Assembly (NCBI GenBank): GCA_014904985.1
Contig: MU128980.1
Location: forward strand, 1-64,000
From: Hydnum rufescens UP504
Lineage: Eukaryota > Basidiomycota > Agaricomycetes > Cantharellales > Hydnaceae
Reading direction: 5' to 3'
Length of the DNA: 64,000 nucleotides
Position numbers and translations under genes: made by a program. Positions 11,935 through 23,011 of this stretch are shown here, piece after piece (position 1 is the stretch's first letter; the number at the start of each line of letters is the position of its first letter). The notes beneath the pieces are model-generated. The model searched no databases. It was given only the letters and a program-made list of their open reading frames with translations, and was not told the origin of the DNA.

Positions 11935-12746
11935 TGGTAGTATCTCGTGTATCATTCTATTCGCTCTAGGTACCCTTGCTGTCGAGGTCACCTTGCGTCG
12001 GGCGCCTTGAGAAAGATGTGCACCAGATCGGCCTTGATTTTGGGGAGGCACTTCAGACGCCAACCACGGAGCTTAGGACAAATGATTCAGGCCAGGGTGT
12101 ACGGGTTCCATTTACTAGAAATGTTCAGCTATCACTCTGGCGATGTACTGGCTATCCTCCAGTATATCACAGACCTCGACAATAGGACAATTGTAAGCCT
12201 GCATTTCGAACAAAGACCAATCGGCTTGACTTCCAAATCGAGTGCATCAATTGGCCGTGTCACAATGCTGCGGGCAATGCAAATTATTCCTTTTGCTTAG
12301 GACATCGCAAAGACGTTATCATCCGGAATCTGTTATCTATGGAGTTGGCTTTGGGGCTGTTTGAATGGACGCAAGCTCGGAGAAAACTGTGTGGCACCAG
12401 ATAAATCACGTGGTCCATGACGCGGGGATGGAGATTGCCGGGAGGGACTGATGCCCCTACAGAAAAGACAACATCTACAGTAGGGTGAGTTTCATATTGA
12501 TATTTTTCTGGCTCCATCTCCTAGTTGAGGATATTTTCCCCTTGAAACAGAAGCAATAACCGAGGCAGAGATTTTGTGCTGCGTAAGAACATGGCGGTGG
12601 AGCGCCATCAAATGCACCGCGGGCAGCGGTTTTGTCGGAGGAACGTGATGGAGCGCCATCAAATACACTGCTATCAGGCACTCGACCCAACGAGAAAATT
12701 TTATATAAGGCATTGTTCCTAGCTCCAACCCGCCAGAATAGCCCCC
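11935..12746 (+). repeat. duplicated upstream block, protease copy A
   Basis: This block is homologous to 15685-16465 (upstream of copy B). Its right half also matches 21710-21925 and 32605-33138. Shared landmarks are a TATCTCGTGTAT(C/T)ATTCTATTC start, a CTTAGGACAAATGATTCAGG string, a CAACAAAGACCAATCGGCTT-like string, the CACGTG site, and the promoter repeats just before the protease ATG. It is a segmental duplication that travelled with the protease gene. Confidence 0.75.
12402..12671 (+). promoter_or_regulatory. promoter elements of protease copy A
   Basis: A CACGTG hexamer lies in AATCACGTGGTCCATGACGCG near 12406. The motif GGAGCGCCATCAAATRCACYGC occurs twice (about 12592-12620 and 12647-12671). 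TTTATATAAGG follows near 12701, about 45 bp before the ATG. The same order recurs upstream of copies B and C, so these are likely control sites. Their binding proteins are unknown; bHLH-type factors usually bind CACGTG. Confidence 0.45.
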
Positions 12747-14690
12747 ATGCGAGCCATCACCACTATTCTCAGTCTCGGGTTGCTTACAGCTGCCTTACCG
12801 TCACCATATAAGGGTGGCCTTTCCATTCCTCTCAGAACGCGAAGTTGGAGAACCTAGACAATGATCAGCGAATAGCGTGGATTAAAGCTCAGGATATCCG
12901 CCTCAAGAACAAATACGAGAAGGGGCCGCATTCCAAACGAGCTAGCTCATCTTCTGTTCCTCTGACCGATCAGCTCGGGATGTTGCCTACTACGGTACCG
13001 TCAGTATAGGCACACCACGTATGTTTTTGACTCTCTGTTCCGACCATTTCCATATCTTACGCTTTCGTGAATGCAGCCCAACCATTTAACATGATTCTCG
13101 ACACGTATGTCCACAGCTCCCCCAATAGTCACACGACGGTCACTGATCCAGAAATTCTTTAGAGGATCATCCGATCTCTGGGCCATTCACACCCTATGTA
13201 CCATTGGCTGCGACGATTTCCCGACCCGTTATGACCCTACGAAATCGAGTACTTACAAAAATTCATCCTTAGCCTTCACCGTCCCATATGGGGGTGGGAC
13301 GGTGACCGGCACCCAGTGAGTGATCGGATCCAGCAGCATACCTTGTCACTTTGTTGACCGCTCCCCGTGATCCTATCTCTTCCCAGAGGCAGGGAGACGG
13401 TGACAATGGCTAATTTCACCGTCAAAAATCAAGTATTTGGTGTTGTTGATACACTTACCAGCGGAGTTATCTTTGGACCAGAACCGTTAGTCTCATCCCA
13501 AGTCAAGACAATGTTATAATTCACTCATCATATACTGCATCAGATCTGGACTCATGGGTCTCGCATGGACCGCGCTTTCCGCTACTCGTGCTACCCCCTG
13601 GTGGTACGAGCTCATCTTGCAAAATTTACTTTCCCAACCTCTGTTCGCTTTCAACCTCGCTCGGTACGTTCCCCATGAGCTTTCAGTACGCATCAATGCC
13701 CTCAACGCTTCTTTCCAGTCTTGATAATGACACCAATGCTGGGCCTACAGGGCCTGGCGGCACCCTGGATCTAGGGTATGCTGCAATGACCAGATTGAGG
13801 AGGGAAACATGCACTGATAAACCCCATCTTCAGATTCCTGAATAGTAACATCTATACAGGTGACATTACATATTATCAACTTAACCTCTGCGTCGTATTG
13901 GTTAATCACGTTGAATGGTGAGTCCTGCCTGTTAGCCTCACTGTTCTATTGTCTTAAATCCAGTGCACAGCTGTCGTTATCAATGGAAAGTCAACTTCTG
14001 TCAGGGGGCCAGCGGCCATCGATAGGTGAATACCAGGTTTCTGTAACACTACTCCGAAATGTTGATATAGCTCTCATCATTTCAAAGTGGAACTACCTTC
14101 AGTGCGTATTTTGGGATTCACGGTGGGTATAGAATTGTTCACCTGATTTCATTGTTATTTTCATAGTTGCTGGACCGACTGCTGCAGTCGCACAAGTGTA
14201 TAGCACTTTCCCTCAAGCCCAACTCGGCACTGGGGATCTTGCTGGCCATTATGTTTATCGTCCGTTTCGTAATTTGCAAAAACTTTTGATGGGTACTGAT
14301 TTCCCCTTCACTAATCTCTAGCTTGTGCTAGTGCTCCGACTGTCAGTTTGACCTTTGGGACGCTGACCTATCCAATCAACCTTGCGGACTTTTCTCGTCC
14401 AGTTGACAGTGCGGGGATAACATGTTTCGGAGGTGAGCAGTGCCAGCATAGATCTGCACAAGTCTGCATTTTCTGATAATTGGTGGTATCAGCAATTTCC
14501 CCTATCGACAGTGCTGGACAAACGGCTGAATGGATTGTCGGGGATACGTTCATGGTACTTCCTATATTTTGGTGCATAATTCGACATGATCTCATTAGCT
14601 GTTTCCTCCACTATATAGAAAAATTACTACACTGTCTTCCACACTCATCCAGCCTCTGTTGGATTCGCCCGATTGAAGAATTCTAAGTAG
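12747..14690 (+). pseudogene. aspartic protease (A1 pepsin family), copy A, frameshifted
   Basis: Secreted pepsin-like endopeptidase gene, broken. It starts MRAITTILSLGLLTAALP (signal peptide). A one-base deletion near 12850 relative to copy B converts the propeptide to a stop (ACCTAGAC). A second single-base loss lies near 12975 (CTCGGGATGTTG). The later exons remain recognisable: DTGSSDLW formed across the intron ending at 13160, then DDFPTRYDPTKSSTY, SGLMGLAW, and LGFLNSNIYTGDITYY across an intron. The second catalytic block (D-S-G-T-T) spans an intron near 14090. The C-terminus reads GDTFM plus KNYYTVF(H)THPASVGFARLKNSK, with the stop at 14688-14690. The exon-intron layout matches copies B and C throughout. 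Confidence 0.8.
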
Positions 14691-14930
14691 CAGATTTGGC
14701 AATGGTGGTATGCTGCATGCCCTCTCTTGGACCTTGTCCTTTGGTATCTTGGGAATGCTTGCATCTGTTGAATGCTCCATCACCATTGTTCTCTTGCTTG
14801 TCTAAATGCAGTCCTTGAAATGACCACTTACTCCTGGATGTTTTTCTTGGATATACTTTATTTCCTCTTGGTGTTCAATTTCCCTTGGTTGTAGCTCTTT
14901 GTCATGGAGATAATAGTTTATTCCTCATAC

Positions 14931-15553
14931 TCAATCTGATCCTGCGGCATATATACAGCAGGTGTAGACATCATGTACCTTTGATTTGATGGACTCATCA
15001 CTGTCAATAAATGTGGATAGTGCCTCCCTGCCAAGGCTGGACTGTCTGTCTAGAGTCTCCCAGAAGGTGTGTACAGCCAGCACAGGTATTTCATATGCCT
15101 GTTGCTGGGTTTTCTTCCTCAATGTCTTGGGTCGTCATCAGTGCAGTGTTTGGGCTCCCTAGGTAGATGCCTTTTTTTCTTTGGCCACAAGCCTTCACTG
15201 TCTTTTCAAGATGGGACTCCGTAGCTGAATCTACCCTCGTGCTTTGCATTATTTGACCCAGGGGCCTTTTTCAGCTTATCCACACTTTCAGAGTGAAGCA
15301 GCGACATGGAGGGTGGATTTAAAGTCACTATGTGACTTGAAAGATGGTGGTATATGTAGCTACTCTGATAGGGATCATTGGCCTTTTGATTTTTTTTCCC
15401 CAGCAGTTTCGCAGGTGGTGGGTTGAAACATGATGTGATTGGTTGCCGGATAAGTTCTCCGCCGGCAATCCCCATGTACCAGTCCCTCAGTAAGCTGAGA
15501 CACGAGTCTACATTCGCAATATGCTTTTCTACCCAAAGTGGAATGCAGTGCAC
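14931..15553 (-). pseudogene. unrecognised coding remnant between protease copies
   Basis: Two open stretches on the minus strand (15553-15206 and 15122-14931) have protein-like composition, for example WVEKHIANVDSCLSLLRDW and LDRQSSLGREALSTFIDSD. They are separated by frame changes and stops. I do not recognise the family. The place, wedged between two duplicated protease copies, suggests a captured gene or transposon-protein fragment. Confidence 0.3.
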
Positions 15554-15684
15554 AAAAAATTTCTATTCCGTATCCGTATGACAGGCGCCTAACCCCTCTT
15601 CGGGATAGATCCACCTTGGTGTCATTCTGAACCGAATCACGCTCATTTTTCCTGCCGGCGAGCCTTATGATGCATTTTCGAATG

Positions 15685-16465
15685 GTGTATCTCGTGTATT
15701 ATTCTATTCACTCTGGGTACCCTTGCTGCCGAGCTTGCCTGGCGCCAGGCGCGCCTTGAGCAACATGTGCTCCACATCGGTCCTGATTTTAGGGAGGCAC
15801 TTGAGACGCTACTTCGGCCGGGGCATTGTGTAGAGATGCCAACCAAGGTGCTTAGGACAAATGATTCAGGCCAGGGGCCACAGACTCCACTTACTAGCAG
15901 TGTCCAGGTTAGTATCATTCTGGGGATGTACTGGATATCCAGCATATCATAGACCTCGGCTACCAACAATTGGACAATGGTATCCCTAGTGCGGTCTGCA
16001 TTTCAACAAAGGCCGATCGCCTTGATTTTCAAATCGAGTACCTCTTCCTTGCTTAGGACATCGCATCGACGTCGTATCGTCTCGAATCTGTCGGCTCTGG
16101 CCCCGTTCCACGCAATGTGATAAATCACGTGGTCCATGACGCGGAGGACTGATGCCTTACCCTACAGAAAAGACAATCTCCAAAACATCCACAGTAGGGT
16201 GAGTTTCGTTGTGACACTTTTCTGCCCCCATCTCCCAGTTGAGGAGATTTTTCCCTTTAAACAGAAGCAATAACCGAGGCAGCGATTTGGTGCTGTATAG
16301 GAACGTGGCGGTGGAGCGCCATCAAATGCACCGCGGCAGTTTTGTGCTTGGCAGAGGAATGTAATGGTAGACCGCCATCAAATACACTGCTCTCAGGCAC
16401 CCGACCTAACATGCAAATTCTTTATAGGCATCGTTCCAAGCTCTAACCCGTCAAAATAGCCCCCC
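15685..16465 (+). repeat. duplicated upstream block, protease copy B
   Basis: Counterpart of 11935-12746 with many small indels. It includes an open stretch, 15767-15952 (LHIGPDFREALETLLRPGH), which could be an old exon. The CACGTG site lies near 16128 (ATAAATCACGTGGTCC). The CGCCATCAAATRCACYGC motif occurs twice (16305-16334, 16361-16390). No convincing TATA box remains; TTCTTTATAGGC stands at the corresponding place. Confidence 0.7.
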
Positions 16466-18406
16466 ATGCGAGCCATCGCCGCAATTCTCGGCTTCGCGTT
16501 GCTTGCCGCTGCCTTGCCGTCACCGTCTAAGGGCGGCCTTTCCATTCCTCTCAGAACGCGAAGTTGGAAGAACCTAAACGATGAGGAGCGAATAGCGTGG
16601 ATTAAAGCTCAGGATCTCCGCCTCAAGAACAAATACGGCGAGGGACCGCATTCCAAACGAGCCAGCTCATCTTCCGTTCCTCTGACCGATCAGCTCGGGG
16701 ACGTTGCCTACTACGGTACCGTCAATATAGGCACACCCCGTATGCTTTTGAGTCTCTGTTTCAACCATCTCCATATCTCACGCCTTCGTGAATGCAGCCC
16801 AACCATTCAACATCATTCTTGACACGTGCGTCCGCAGCTTCCCCTCTAGTCACGCGACGGTCACTGATCCAGGACTCTTTAGAGGATCCTCCGATCTCTG
16901 GGTCATTCACAGTCTATGCACTACTGGCTGCGACGATTTCCCGACCCGTTATGACCCCACAAAGTCCAGTACTTATGAAGATTCATCGTTAGCCTTCGAG
17001 GTCCCATATGGGGGTGGGACGGTGTCTGGTACCCAGTAAGTGATCGGATCAAGCAAGCACATTGTCACTTCTTTGACCAATTCCCTCCATCTTATCTGTT
17101 TCCAGAGGCACGGAGACGGTGGAAATGGGTGGTTTCACTGTAATCCATCAGCCATTTGGTGTTGTCGATACACTTACCAGCGGAGTTATCTTTGGACCAG
17201 AACCGTTAGTCTCATCCAAATCAAGACAACGTTATAATCCACTCATCATATGCATCAGATCTGGACTTATGGGTCTCGCATGGACCCAGCTTGCCACTAC
17301 TGGCGCTAGCCCCTGGTGGTACGTGCTCGCCTCGCAAAATATCTTTTCCCAGCCTCTGTTCGCTTTCAATCTCGCTCGGTACGTCCCCCATGAGTTCCAG
17401 CACGCTTCCATTCCCTCAACGCTTCTTTCTAGTCTTGATAATGATCCCAATGCTGGGCGTACGGGGCCTGGCGGCACCCTGGATCTAGGGTATGCGGCAA
17501 CGACCGGATCGAGGAGGGAAACATGCACTAATGAACTTCGTCTTCAAGATTCCTGGATAGCAAGATCTATACAGGCACCATTACGTATTACAATTTGATC
17601 TCTGAGACGTATTGGTTAATCACGTTGGGTGGTGAGTCATGCCTGTCAGCCTCACTGTTCCGTTATCTTAAATCCAGTGCACAGCTGTCGTTATCAACGG
17701 AAAATCAACTTCCGTCACTGGACCGGCGGCCATCGATAGGTAAATACCATGTATCTGTAACACCATACTCAGAAATGTTGATATGGCTCTTATCATTTGA
17801 AAGTGGAACTACCTTGAGTGCGTATTTTGGAATTCGCGGTGGGCTATAGAGTTGTGACCTGATTTTGTTATTATTTTCATAGTTTATGGACCGACTGCTG
17901 CGGTCGCACAAGTGTATAGCACTTTCCCCCAAGCCCAACCCGGCACTGGAGATCTCACTGGCCATTATGTTTATCGTCCGTCTACATAATTTGCAAAACT
18001 TTTGACGGGTACTGATTTCGCCCTTCACTAATCTCTAGCTTGTGCTAGTGCTCCCACTGTCAGCTTCACTTTTGGGACACTGACATATCCAATCAACCTT
18101 GCGGACTTTTCTCTTCCAGTCGATACTACAGGGACAAACGTGTTTCGGCGGTGAGCAATACTGGCATAGACCTCCAGAGGTCAGTCATTTTCTGATATGC
18201 ATTGGTGGGTATCAGCCCTTTCCCCCATCGACAGTGCTGGACGAACGGTTGAGTGGATTGTCGGGGATACGTTTATGGTATTTTCTATATCTCGATTGCA
18301 CGGTTCGACATGATGCTCATTCGCTGTTTCCTCGGCTATATAGAAAAACTACTACACTGTCTTCCGCTCTAGCCCAGCGTCTGTGGGATTCGCCGAATTG
18401 AAGTAA
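16466..18406 (+). CDS. secreted aspartic protease (A1 pepsin family), copy B, nearly intact
   Basis: Pepsin-type endopeptidase with about 12 short introns. The first exon (16466-16739) encodes a signal peptide (MRAIAAILGFALLAAALP), a propeptide, and the start of the mature chain (VPLTDQLGDVAYYGTVNIGTP). Joining exons by GT-AG introns gives QPFNIILDTGSSDLWVIHS, with the first catalytic Asp. Next come YDPTKSSTYEDSSLAFEVPY, FGVVDTLTSGVIFGPEPSG, LMGLAWTQLATTG and DLGFLDSKIYTGTITYYN, then AVVINGKSTSVTGPAAIDSG with TTLSAYFGI, giving the second catalytic motif DSGTT. After YGPTAAVAQVYSTFPQA, the exon near 18110-18150 has one extra base relative to copies A and C (GGGACAAACG versus GGGAAAACA). This removes a conserved Cys and shifts frame before the final exons (SPIDSAGRTVEWIVGDTFM, KNYYTVFRSSPASVGFAELK, stop 18404-18406). 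It is the best-preserved copy, functional only if that base is an error. Confidence 0.8.
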
Positions 18407-18657
18407 GATTTGGCAATGGTGGCGCATCAGGGTGCCCTCTCCCCCGTCTTGGACTTTGTCCTTAGGAATGCTTGCATCTGTTGAATGCACCAGCACCATT
18501 GATGTCTTGCTCGTCTAAATGCCGTCATCGAAACAATCACTTGCTCTTCGACCTTTTTTCTTCGATATGATTTCTTTGTTCAATTTCTCTTGATTGTAGC
18601 TCTCTGTTATGGATGTAATAGTTTTTCCCTCATACTCATGGAGAAGTGAGGCATAGT

Positions 18658-19428
18658 TTAGCATTGACTACCAAGGATGCACATCAGTAAACCGGTGCTG
18701 TGTATTTTTGTCCCACAGCATGTTTTACGTGCTTGCTGAGCAGATAACACCACGTTCAACTTTAATGAAATTGCAAACTCTCCCAACACACTCTCCGCGA
18801 TTATATCGGAGCTAACAGGAGAGGCTTTGGGCGGAGCCTCAATTAGCAAATCTGAGTCGAAGGAAGGTCTCACTAGGGCCAGGTGAGGCCATTCTGGACA
18901 TGAGAGGAACGCCTCGGTAGGCGGCCGCGCTCGCAGCATTTTGTTGCCGAGGCTGGGTCGACGTAACCTTGCGCCCAAAAAACCGTCGATAGACGGCTCG
19001 CTCTGGTGTTTGGCCCAGGGGGCCCGCCCACCACTACCACCATAGACTCCGCGCGCGTGAGCAATCGAACTCCTGCTATCGTTGAACAGCTGATTGCGCT
19101 GATGACGTCGAAATGACGAGTGGTGCAAGCTGACAGGAGGAGCAATAGACGAATTGGACAAGCCGGATCCATTGCGTTGATGATTTCGCAGGGCAAGAGG
19201 GAAAGGGAATTGGAGGTGGCGCTTGCTCCGGATGTAAAATGTCGAACGATCCGAGCCGGTAGACTTATGATTCTTGTGTCTACCCTCGCCTGGTCTGCCG
19301 TCGCCAGTCCCAGACGACTCCGCATATGTAGAGAGGGAGAATTCAGATACCTCAAGAGGCATTGCGAGAATGTCCCCACGCTGAGGGGATGGGCCCAAAA
19401 GGATTACACGTTCCAGGATTGATGACAC
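18658..19428 (-). CDS. hypothetical Ser/Arg-rich ORF, probably a gene fragment
   Basis: A 256-codon open frame on the minus strand lies between protease copy B and the malate synthase fragment. It contains LAMPLEVSEFSLSTYAESSG near its start, basic/Ser-rich sequence, and a compact FLGARLRRPSLGNKMLRARP segment. Similar protein-like sequence continues upstream (about 20000-19440, for example PEGVEFPRSVRLSLESDTK) but is broken by stops. The ORF is therefore probably the 3' part of a decayed larger gene. No family recognised and no membrane segment. Confidence 0.35.
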   Translation of the reverse strand: MSSILERVILLGPSPQRGDILAMPLEVSEFSLSTYAESSGTGDGRPGEGRHKNHKSTGSDRSTFYIRSKRHLQFPFPLALRNHQRNGSGLSNSSIAPPVSLHHSSFRRHQRNQLFNDSRSSIAHARGVYGGSGGRAPWAKHQSEPSIDGFLGARLRRPSLGNKMLRARPPTEAFLSCPEWPHLALVRPSFDSDLLIEAPPKASPVSSDIIAESVLGEFAISLKLNVVLSAQQARKTCCGTKIHSTGLLMCILGSQC

Positions 19429-20339
19429 CCCTCAGACTGGGAATGGAATGCTAGCAAGCGAGTCACTATGAGCGTGACCAGGGGATGGAGCCACGGTGAG
19501 AGGAATTGGAGGAGGGCCTGAAACATCGCCTCTCTTGTAGCCGGATGGATCAGATACGCTTGAAATTAATGACAGAACCAAGAGATGACGGACTCATTTC
19601 AGAGAGTTCCCTAGAATGACGGCTCTGGACAACACTGGGCGCCAGAGATTCTTGTGTTTCATGCTTCAACTTGGTGTCCGACTCCAACGATAGACGAACG
19701 GAACGAGGAAACTCGACACCTTCAGGGATTCATGAAAGACGGCACGTAGATGAAGCGTTAGACTCTGTACAAGGGCGATTCTTGCAATCTCCAGAGGGAC
19801 GGATAAGAGATAGATCGATGTGGGCAACGTTGTACGCAGAGCCATCAGAGTTATGCATGAACGAAACGTCGCTGATGACCGCAACGGCTGTAGCTTAGCT
19901 TCCTCTAATGGACGTGTCGTAAGAGTCGATTGCAAAGAGGGATGGACGAAAGAAAGGTACAATGCCAGTGCGCACATTGATGCATCGAGATCACTCAGGA
20001 AAGAGGTATCCCCGAGTCGTCCAGTTGGGAACGGATGAATGGGTGCGCCGTGAATGAGACATCGCATGGTCACCTTACCGATAGTGCTCGGGCTTCACGT
20101 TTGACACCTTGTACACATCATAGCCGAGCAGATAGATATCGCCGCGCCTTGACGGCGAAAAGTAATTTCGACGACCACTGAGCGACTTGACGAATGCTTC
20201 CTGACCGCAAGGACGTGACGATGGAAGTTGGGTTCATGGACGCATATGTCCGTCTGCTCATCCAGACTTGCCACAAGTGCGCCTTGCTTCTTGTTTGTAG
20301 AATGTTTCCCTGTCACTGATCGGGCGGGTATGGCATTAC

Positions 20340-20669
20340 GTTACCGTCCTGTTATCGGCGCTTAGACGCAAAGTGGCAGCAATGGGTGGCATGTCCACGG
20401 CAATTCCAATCAAAGAGGATCCCAAAGCGAACGAGATTGCAATGGCTAAGGTCCGGGCCGACAAATCGCGCGAGGTGACTGCTGGACATGACGGTACATG
20501 GGTCGCACACCCCCCCATTTGCAGCATCGCCATGGACGTCTTTAATGATGGACCGAACCAATATCATGTTTTGAGGAGCCAAGTCGTCGTGGCTGCCAGG
20601 GATCTGTTGGATACAAGCGTTAAGGGATCAATAACGGAGGATGGTGTGAAAGGCAATGTCTCTGCGTGA
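20340..20669 (+). pseudogene. malate synthase fragment (central/C-terminal part)
   Basis: The plus strand reads [18 protein letters not shown], then [20 protein letters not shown] and [17 protein letters not shown]. This is the conserved region of class A malate synthase (glyoxylate cycle: glyoxylate plus acetyl-CoA to malate, usually peroxisomal). It continues [20 protein letters not shown] and ends at an early stop after KGNVSA. The residues that normally follow, leading to the LMED...QLWQWVYHG block, are absent here; a piece of that block appears at 21100. Upstream catalytic portions were not found. It is a partial pseudogene. Confidence 0.85.
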
Positions 20670-20893
20670 GCCCCGCTCCCTTTTTGTGAATGAGCAACTG
20701 GATGGGATGGCTGAATGTGCATTGCGGGATTTTCCAGTGCTCTCGAGACGAAGAATTCTCTTTTCACCCGCCCACCATCCCTTTTGATCGGGTCAAAACA
20801 ATGCGTGTCTGAGACAGGGTTGCATAGTCATTGCAGCTTGTCTTTCCCACGCTCCGAGAGCCCGAAGTACACGCTGTAAGCCTATTCTTCACT

Positions 20894-21925
20894 CCAGCTT
20901 CTTTCGAGGCCAAGGCTTCAGCGCTGCCCGAATTGGTGAGAATTCGGCGTCCTTCGGACTTCTCCGCCCATACGCAGTAAGAGACACCGAGCTCATCTCA
21001 TCCAGCATTGGCGAGGAGTTTCAGTCCGCAGAGCGGACATCATAACTCGAGCCTATCTCGCGTTATGCTAGCAAAAACTAGCCTGTATTCCAATTAATCA
21101 CCTGATGGAGGACACGACGAGAGATTGCCCGAGTTCAATTGTGGCAATGGGTCTACCATGGCGTGCTCCTTGTACGTTCCTGATCCCCTCTGGTGGTCAC
21201 AGTCTTTTGTTCAGGCATATGTTGGTTAACATCTGCCCCCCTCCCAGGACCCGGGAGTGCGCATCACGCCTGCGCTTATTTTGGGTTATATTACTCATTT
21301 CGCCCTAGGAGTGACGAATATTGCGGGTGTGACCTCGAAGTCAAGATCGCTTCGGCGTACTTGAATGAGGAAGTTGCGAAAGCTGGCCGAGGGCAATATG
21401 CCTCCGAATGCTTGACATCGAATCTGATGAAGTATCTCGATGGTGCTGATGGTCAAGCCAAGTTATAGGCCTTTGTTTTGTATTCGAGTTCGAAAGGATT
21501 TCTTTTTGTTGGAACTTGGAATGAAAGGTGAAGGGGAAAATTATGGATATTTAGAGGATGAGGCGAGGGCTGCGTTTGTATCCTTGTACTGTTAGCTGTA
21601 CCCTCTTAACACTATCTTCCGTCACTTTCTATGCGATTGATTGTTAGATCTTGTAACTCGCCGTTTCGTTGAAGCGCCTGGCGTTTAACGCAATCTACCC
21701 ACAGTTGGTGTCGTCACGCTGCATTTCAACAAAGACCAATCGGCTTTATTCCCAAGTCGAGTCCGTCAATTGGGCGTCTTCCCCCCATCACAACATCTAG
21801 AATCTGCGATCTATGGAGTTGGCTCTCGGGCCGTTTGAATGGACGCAAGCTCGGAGAAAGCTGTGGCACCAAATAAATCACGTGGTCCATGACGCGAAGC
21901 TGGAGATTGCCGGGAGGGGACCGAC
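20894..21925. repeat. 1.03-kb segmental duplication, copy 1
   Basis: Nearly identical to 31805-32835, with only scattered substitutions and one-base indels. It contains the malate synthase 3' end, its 3' flank, and the start of a protease-type upstream block with CACGTG (near 21880). Its right end is GGGGACCGAC, exactly where a TIR element begins. In copy 2 the same GGACCGAC is followed by the normal protease promoter. Confidence 0.9.
21100..21468 (+). pseudogene. malate synthase 3'-terminal fragment, copy 1 (AKL end)
   Basis: Frameshifted remnant of the malate synthase C-terminus. LMED is read in one frame at 21103. REIARVQLWQWVYHGVLL is in a second frame (21122-21175). The last exon reads DLEVKIASAYLNEEVAKAGR, then MKYLDGADGQAKL and a stop at 21466-21468. 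The C-terminal tripeptide AKL is a legitimate peroxisomal targeting signal type 1, as expected for fungal malate synthase. It is not continuous with the 20340-20669 fragment; about 430 bp of other sequence separates them. Confidence 0.75.
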
Positions 21926-22471
21926 AGTTGAGGACTTTGGGCAACATCCGGAAGCAAAAACCGGAAATTCGGCGCACAACTCAACGCCGGCCGAAGGTGA
22001 GGGGTGTGTAAGTCGGTAAATATGGTATTTGGGCCTGTAAAATTCACAGAAGTAGGTTATTAGTGATATTTTAAAGTTACTTGAGGAGTCCCGGGTGAAT
22101 TTGAAGAAGATAATCGAACATTCCCAAAAAGGAAATATCTCACTTCTCATGCACGCAAGGGTGGTTGATATGGGGGATGAATGTGGAGTTGAGATAACAT
22201 GTAGAATAAGCTAAAAGGAGGTTTCCCAAACATCCTGCATGCTTCAGGGTGGAGCACTGGGATGGGCGCTTAATTTGATCTCTTGACTTGGGCAGGTTTC
22301 GAACTGGGGCAATGCAAACAAAAAATACCATATTGCTACCACACTAGCCACTACACTACAGTAGTAAATACAACCAGTCCTGGTTTCATATGTATATAAC
22401 ACCGCTGCTGAGTTGCTGAGTGAGCCAAGATTCCGGATTTGCATCCGGATGTTGCCCAAAGTCAATCACTG
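21925..22471 (-). mobile_element. TIR element with tRNA-like promoter, copy 1
   Basis: Imperfect terminal inverted repeats begin CAGTTGAGGACTTTGGGCAA and, at the other end, CAGTGATTGACTTTGGGCAA (reverse strand); the repeat extends about 40 bp. The interior has no ORF. On the minus strand, near 22350-22290, GTGGCTAGTGTGGTAGCAAT resembles a pol III A box. A B-box-like GTTCGAAACCTGC follows about 35-40 bp later. This suggests a non-autonomous element carrying a tRNA-derived promoter. Three related copies lie in this window. Confidence 0.6.
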
Positions 22472-22478
22472 GGACCGA

Positions 22479-22707
22479 CAGTTGAGGACTTTGGGCAACA
22501 TCCGGAAGCAAAAACTGGAAATTCAGCACCACAACTCAATGCCAGCTGAAGGTGAGGGGTGTGTAAATCGGTAAATAGGGTATTTGGGCCTGTAAAATTT
22601 ACAGGAGTAGGTTATTAGTTATATTTTAAAGCTAGTTGAGAAGTCCCGGGTGAATTTGAAGAAGATAATTGAACATTCCCAAAAAGGAAATATCTGACTT
22701 CTCGCGC
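22479..22707 (-). mobile_element. TIR element copy 2, left half
   Basis: This begins directly after copy 1 (GGGACCGAC between them) and runs to CTCGCGC, where a 1.7-kb insertion interrupts it. The other half resumes at 24397. An uninterrupted version of the same point exists in copy 3 (CTCTCGCGCACGCAAGG near 31460). Confidence 0.7.
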
Positions 22708-22904
22708 TATAGAAGAAGGGTTAGGAGCTCCGATGACTGTCAAATCAAAATCTGGTTCAGCCAGTGTGTAGATAGGAGACTGTGTTTCTGTTTATTCAAA
22801 TGGGTTGGTTCACTTCGATGGTTGATCACTCTCTGCAAGATATGTATGTGTTTATTGGAGAATGGAATGTGATATGGACTAGCAATAGTCAATGATATAT
22901 CGTA

Positions 22905-23011
22905 GATGCTTATAAGAAGGCTTATACATCGTATGGAATGCTTATAGAAAGGCTTATATGTGGAGGATGCTTATAGGAAGGCTTATATGTCTGGGATGCT
23001 TGTGGAAAGGC
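22905..23011. repeat. about 30-bp tandem repeat (four units)
   Basis: Four imperfect copies of (G)ATGCTTATA(A/G)GAAGGCTTATAT, each followed by a short variable G/T-rich linker, lie head to tail inside the insertion. They make a small minisatellite, probably in the LTR-like part. Confidence 0.75.

Noticed and set aside
15643..15969. 108-codon minus-strand ORF in the block upstream of protease copy B
   Set aside because: The homologous block upstream of copy A does not keep this frame open, so it is not under coding constraint.
22290..22360. A genuine tRNA gene at the A/B-box pair of the TIR element
   Set aside because: No acceptor stem, anticodon arm or 3' terminator could be paired; only promoter-like boxes are present, and they recur in three repeat copies.
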